Assembly (NCBI RefSeq): GCF_010500925.1
Contig: NZ_QVMG01000005.1
Location: 62,001 to 126,000, forward strand
DNA from: Parabacteroides sp. 52
Lineage (GTDB): Bacteria > Bacteroidota > Bacteroidia > Bacteroidales > Tannerellaceae
Length of the DNA stretch: 64,000 nucleotides
Reading direction: 5' to 3'
Shown: piece by piece, positions 61,768 through 64,000 of the stretch
Numbering within the stretch: the first letter of the stretch is position 1
Layout: every line of letters begins with the position of its first letter
The notes under the pieces: model-generated
Seen by the model: the letters and a program-made list of their open reading frames with translations, nothing else
Told to the model about the DNA's origin: nothing
The model's database searches: none
Made by a program: the position numbers and the translations under genes

Positions 61768-61861
61768 GTGATTAGTGTTTAGTGATTAGTGTTTAGTACG
61801 CAAGCGATAAAATCACTAAACTACTAATCATTAAACACTAAACACTAAACACTAATTATTA
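61768..61861. repeat. TTAGTG-repeat hairpin element, copy 2
   Basis: Repeats of GTGATTA and GTGTTTA on the left (61768-61797) are complementary to TAATCATTAAACACTAAACAC-like repeats on the right. The loop holds ACGCAAGCGATAAAA. This loop matches the reverse complement of the loop at 49331-49355 (CGCAAGCGGTAAGA). It abuts the 3' end of the permease gene at 61863. Confidence 0.85.
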
Positions 61862-61862
61862 A

Positions 61863-64000
61863 TCATTCCCCTTTCACCGTCTCCGCCGGGTTCGCTATGG
61901 CGGCGCGATAGCTGTTGAGGCTAACGACAGAAAGGATAACAGAAAGAACGGCTATTACACAGAGAATATATAACACCAATGAAACTGTTGCTTTTTCCGA
62001 GAATTGCTCCTGCCATTTCATGGACACATAACCAGCCACACAACAGCCCACTATCAGAGCCGGAAGAGCGATACGGAATATATCCAATAAGAACAAACGC
62101 AAGATATCGAGGATGGTTGCTCCGTTGACTTTGCGGATAGCGGTTTCCCGGCGACGGCGGTTTATCTCGTCGTTGGTATAACCAACCAGACCGATCAGCG
62201 CGATAATCAAAGCGACAATACCTCCTAGAAGAACCGAGTCGCGGAACTTACGGGAGCTGGTATATAAATCGACCAACTCGGTAGAATAGGCATAAACAAG
62301 AATTTCTTTATTCGGTATCAGCTTAGTCAACAGATCAGATACCTTCTGGTTTGCTTCCGCTGTCAACTGGTGATATTTCACCATCAGCGTGCGGGAAGGT
62401 TTGTTACTATAGAACATAATGCTCGCGCGTGTATCTTCCCGGCCGATAACTCCCACACGGAAATCTTCATATACACCACATATTGTAAAAGGTCCGCCAT
62501 GTTCACTGATATAAATATCTTTGCCTACCGCCCCATCCGGCCAGTCGACAAACATCTTTATCTTCTCTACAAATTTACGGCTAACCATCACCTCACGGGA
62601 ATTCGTTACATCCTCCATAAAAGAGTTACCTTCGATCACTGGTATTTCCATCAGATCCAGGTACCCGTTCCCAACAGAGTAGAAATCCGCTATATTGAAC
62701 AGCTCACGGTCGTCATTCGGAAGGGAGATATTATTGCCCGACGGCCATCCAAAGGGTATTTGCGAACAATAAGAGACAGCGGCAACCTCAGGCAAACGAC
62801 CGACCTCTTCAATCACCTTCTGACGTAAATCTTCGTCCACCCCACTTAAATGACTATATGCCAGGTTCTCATATGTATATCCGGGATCATCCGTTACCAT
62901 ATAATCGTATTGACGGGCAATCACCATCAATAAAGCAACCAGGAAGCCGGTAGCCACAAACTGCACAAACAATAAGGCTAGTTTCCAAAAACGCCGATTC
63001 TCATTATAATTACGGAAAGCCGAAGCGATAGGCACCCGCGCATACAAATATCCCGGTAACAAACCGGAAGCAAAGAATACGATGACACACACACCTAACA
63101 ATAACAAACAGGCATTCCAGGAGAACAGTACTCCCAAAGTGGCAGACAATAAATCTTCTATCAACGTCTGAAAGGTAAAGATTAGAAGAACAGCCAACAA
63201 TAAAGACAGGATTAAATCGATTCCTGTTTCCATCAGCATTTTCCGGTAAATATGAGCGTCTGAGGCCCCATAACATTTGTTCACCGCCATTTCTTTCGCC
63301 CGGTTTACCAGAGAGGAGATAACAATTAATATATAATTCATCACGGCGGTAAAGATCAAAGCAAAAGCGAGTAAGGAGAGCAACATAAACATACGTTTCA
63401 CCTCGGGAGTACCTTTATGCAGAACCAACAAAGGCTTAAGAGCGTAACCCAGATCAACACCTGCTTTCTTTAACTCCTCCATCGGTTGATTCTTCTCCTG
63501 CATCCTTCGTATTGCCGGGGCTATCTTTTCGGGAGTCACTCCGGACAGCAACTTCACATATCCCATATAACGATCATTGCCTACCCAGTTCATAGAGCCG
63601 TCCCAATAGAACTGAGAGATTGAAATCATAGAAACCACCACATTATATTTAAGGTGCGAGTTCTCCGGTATATCTTCAAAGACACCGCCGATCGTGATCG
63701 TCTTACCAGGGAAGTTATCCATCTCGATAGTCTTTCCCACAACAGTCGACACATCGCCTAGCTTTTCAGCTATCTTCCTGGACACCATCGCATACATCGG
63801 ACGCGCCAATACATCTTTCACATCACCGGAGAGTATCGGACGAGGAAATACATCAAACAAAAAGGGATCGGCCAATACCAGGTTTCCACGGTATTTATTC
63901 TTTTCCGGAGTAAGGAAAACAGCGTCTACACCCAGCCAGGTATAACGGGTGGCAACCTCTACTTCAGGTACCTCCTCTTTCATGCCCGGAGCAATCGCTC
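61863..64000 (-). CDS. ABC transporter permease, two-module FtsX/MacB type, 5' end outside the window
   Basis: The frame is open to the right edge, so an N-terminal part of roughly 80 residues is missing; the ATG at 63983 is internal, as shown by alignment of PGMKEEVPEVE with the same region of the paralogues. The visible part has the periplasmic domain (GVFEDIPENSHLKYN), three helices with AVMNYILIVISSLVNRAKEM and NKCYGASDAHI, and the C-terminal module with IRKVNGATILDIL, ending NPAETVKGE. It is a fourth paralogue of the permeases at 49-57 kb. The substrate is unknown. Confidence 0.9.
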   Translation of the reverse strand, partial: AIAPGMKEEVPEVEVATRYTWLGVDAVFLTPEKNKYRGNLVLADPFLFDVFPRPILSGDVKDVLARPMYAMVSRKIAEKLGDVSTVVGKTIEMDNFPGKTITIGGVFEDIPENSHLKYNVVVSMISISQFYWDGSMNWVGNDRYMGYVKLLSGVTPEKIAPAIRRMQEKNQPMEELKKAGVDLGYALKPLLVLHKGTPEVKRMFMLLSLLAFALIFTAVMNYILIVISSLVNRAKEMAVNKCYGASDAHIYRKMLMETGIDLILSLLLAVLLIFTFQTLIEDLLSATLGVLFSWNACLLLLGVCVIVFFASGLLPGYLYARVPIASAFRNYNENRRFWKLALLFVQFVATGFLVALLMVIARQYDYMVTDDPGYTYENLAYSHLSGVDEDLRQKVIEEVGRLPEVAAVSYCSQIPFGWPSGNNISLPNDDRELFNIADFYSVGNGYLDLMEIPVIEGNSFMEDVTNSREVMVSRKFVEKIKMFVDWPDGAVGKDIYISEHGGPFTICGVYEDFRVGVIGREDTRASIMFYSNKPSRTLMVKYHQLTAEANQKVSDLLTKLIPNKEILVYAYSTELVDLYTSSRKFRDSVLLGGIVALIIALIGLVGYTNDEINRRRRETAIRKVNGATILDILRLFLLDIFRIALPALIVGCCVAGYVSMKWQEQFSEKATVSLVLYILCVIAVLSVILSVVSLNSYRAAIANPAETVKGE

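Noticed and set aside
1-64000. tRNA, rRNA, insertion sequences or prophage genes
   Set aside because: No T-loop-like GTTCRANNC context with an acceptor stem, no transposase or integrase frame and no terminal inverted repeats with target duplications were seen by eye.

Overview
The window looks like a chromosomal segment of a member of the Bacteroidales, most like Parabacteroides. The evidence is repeated TAnnTTTG -7 boxes (the primary-sigma promoter of Bacteroidetes), few strong Shine-Dalgarno sites, a one-protein hybrid two-component system (HTCS), GH29 and GH3 glycosidases with lipoprotein or Sec signals, an HU-like DNA-binding protein of the Bacteroides type, and large two-module FtsX/MacB permeases. 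I see no rRNA, tRNA, CRISPR array, transposase or phage gene. It reads as ordinary core genome with unusually structured intergenic DNA.

Layout. 1-4 kb: 5' part of an HU-like gene, an MscS channel, cutC and an L-cysteine desulfidase-like gene. 4-12 kb: class I fructose-bisphosphate aldolase, an M3 peptidase, an ArnT-like glycosyltransferase, a double DUF1080 lipoprotein, a HAD phosphatase and an outer-membrane barrel protein. 12-15.6 kb: a C69 dipeptidase, pyruvoyl-dependent arginine decarboxylase and Fe/Mn superoxide dismutase. 15.7-20.2 kb: an operon of MBOAT O-acyltransferase and two SGNH proteins, probably for glycan O-acetylation. 20.2-27 kb: a rhomboid protease, a DnaQ-like exonuclease, a cell-wall amidase, then a tight operon of an anSME-type radical SAM enzyme, a Tat-exported TldD and a TldE. 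27-35 kb: small metal-binding and YhcH-family proteins, an acyl-CoA synthetase, a YegP-like protein, GH29 fucosidase with dihydroorotase, and prolyl-tRNA synthetase. 35-44 kb: an esterase, a GH3 glycosidase, a divergent HTCS and a ROK kinase. 44-49 kb: malate dehydrogenase, then the aromatic amino acid operon pheA - aminotransferase - DAHP synthase/chorismate mutase - tyrA. 49-64 kb: four FtsX/MacB-type permeases (one cut by the right edge) and one ATPase, interrupted by sppA with an XRE regulator and by an ECF sigma / membrane anti-sigma-like / small secreted protein trio.

Most notable non-coding structure. (1) Four intergenic loci (504-587, 20904-20987, 36292-36375, 59971-60054) each carry exactly four palindrome-like 18-mers at an exact 22-bp period, sharing the pattern TGnYGA....TCRnCA, although the sequence differs between loci. 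I do not recognise this element; it is the best candidate here for something undescribed. (2) A 24-residue Phe/Tyr-rich leader peptide with an antiterminator/terminator pair precedes pheA and looks like a ribosome-mediated attenuator. (3) Two sigma-54-like promoters precede the ABC transporter genes. (4) Two copies of a long TTAGTG-repeat hairpin with a conserved loop sit at the 3' ends of two permease genes. (5) An orphan promoter and terminator-like hairpin may define a roughly 60-nt small RNA near 14.1 kb.
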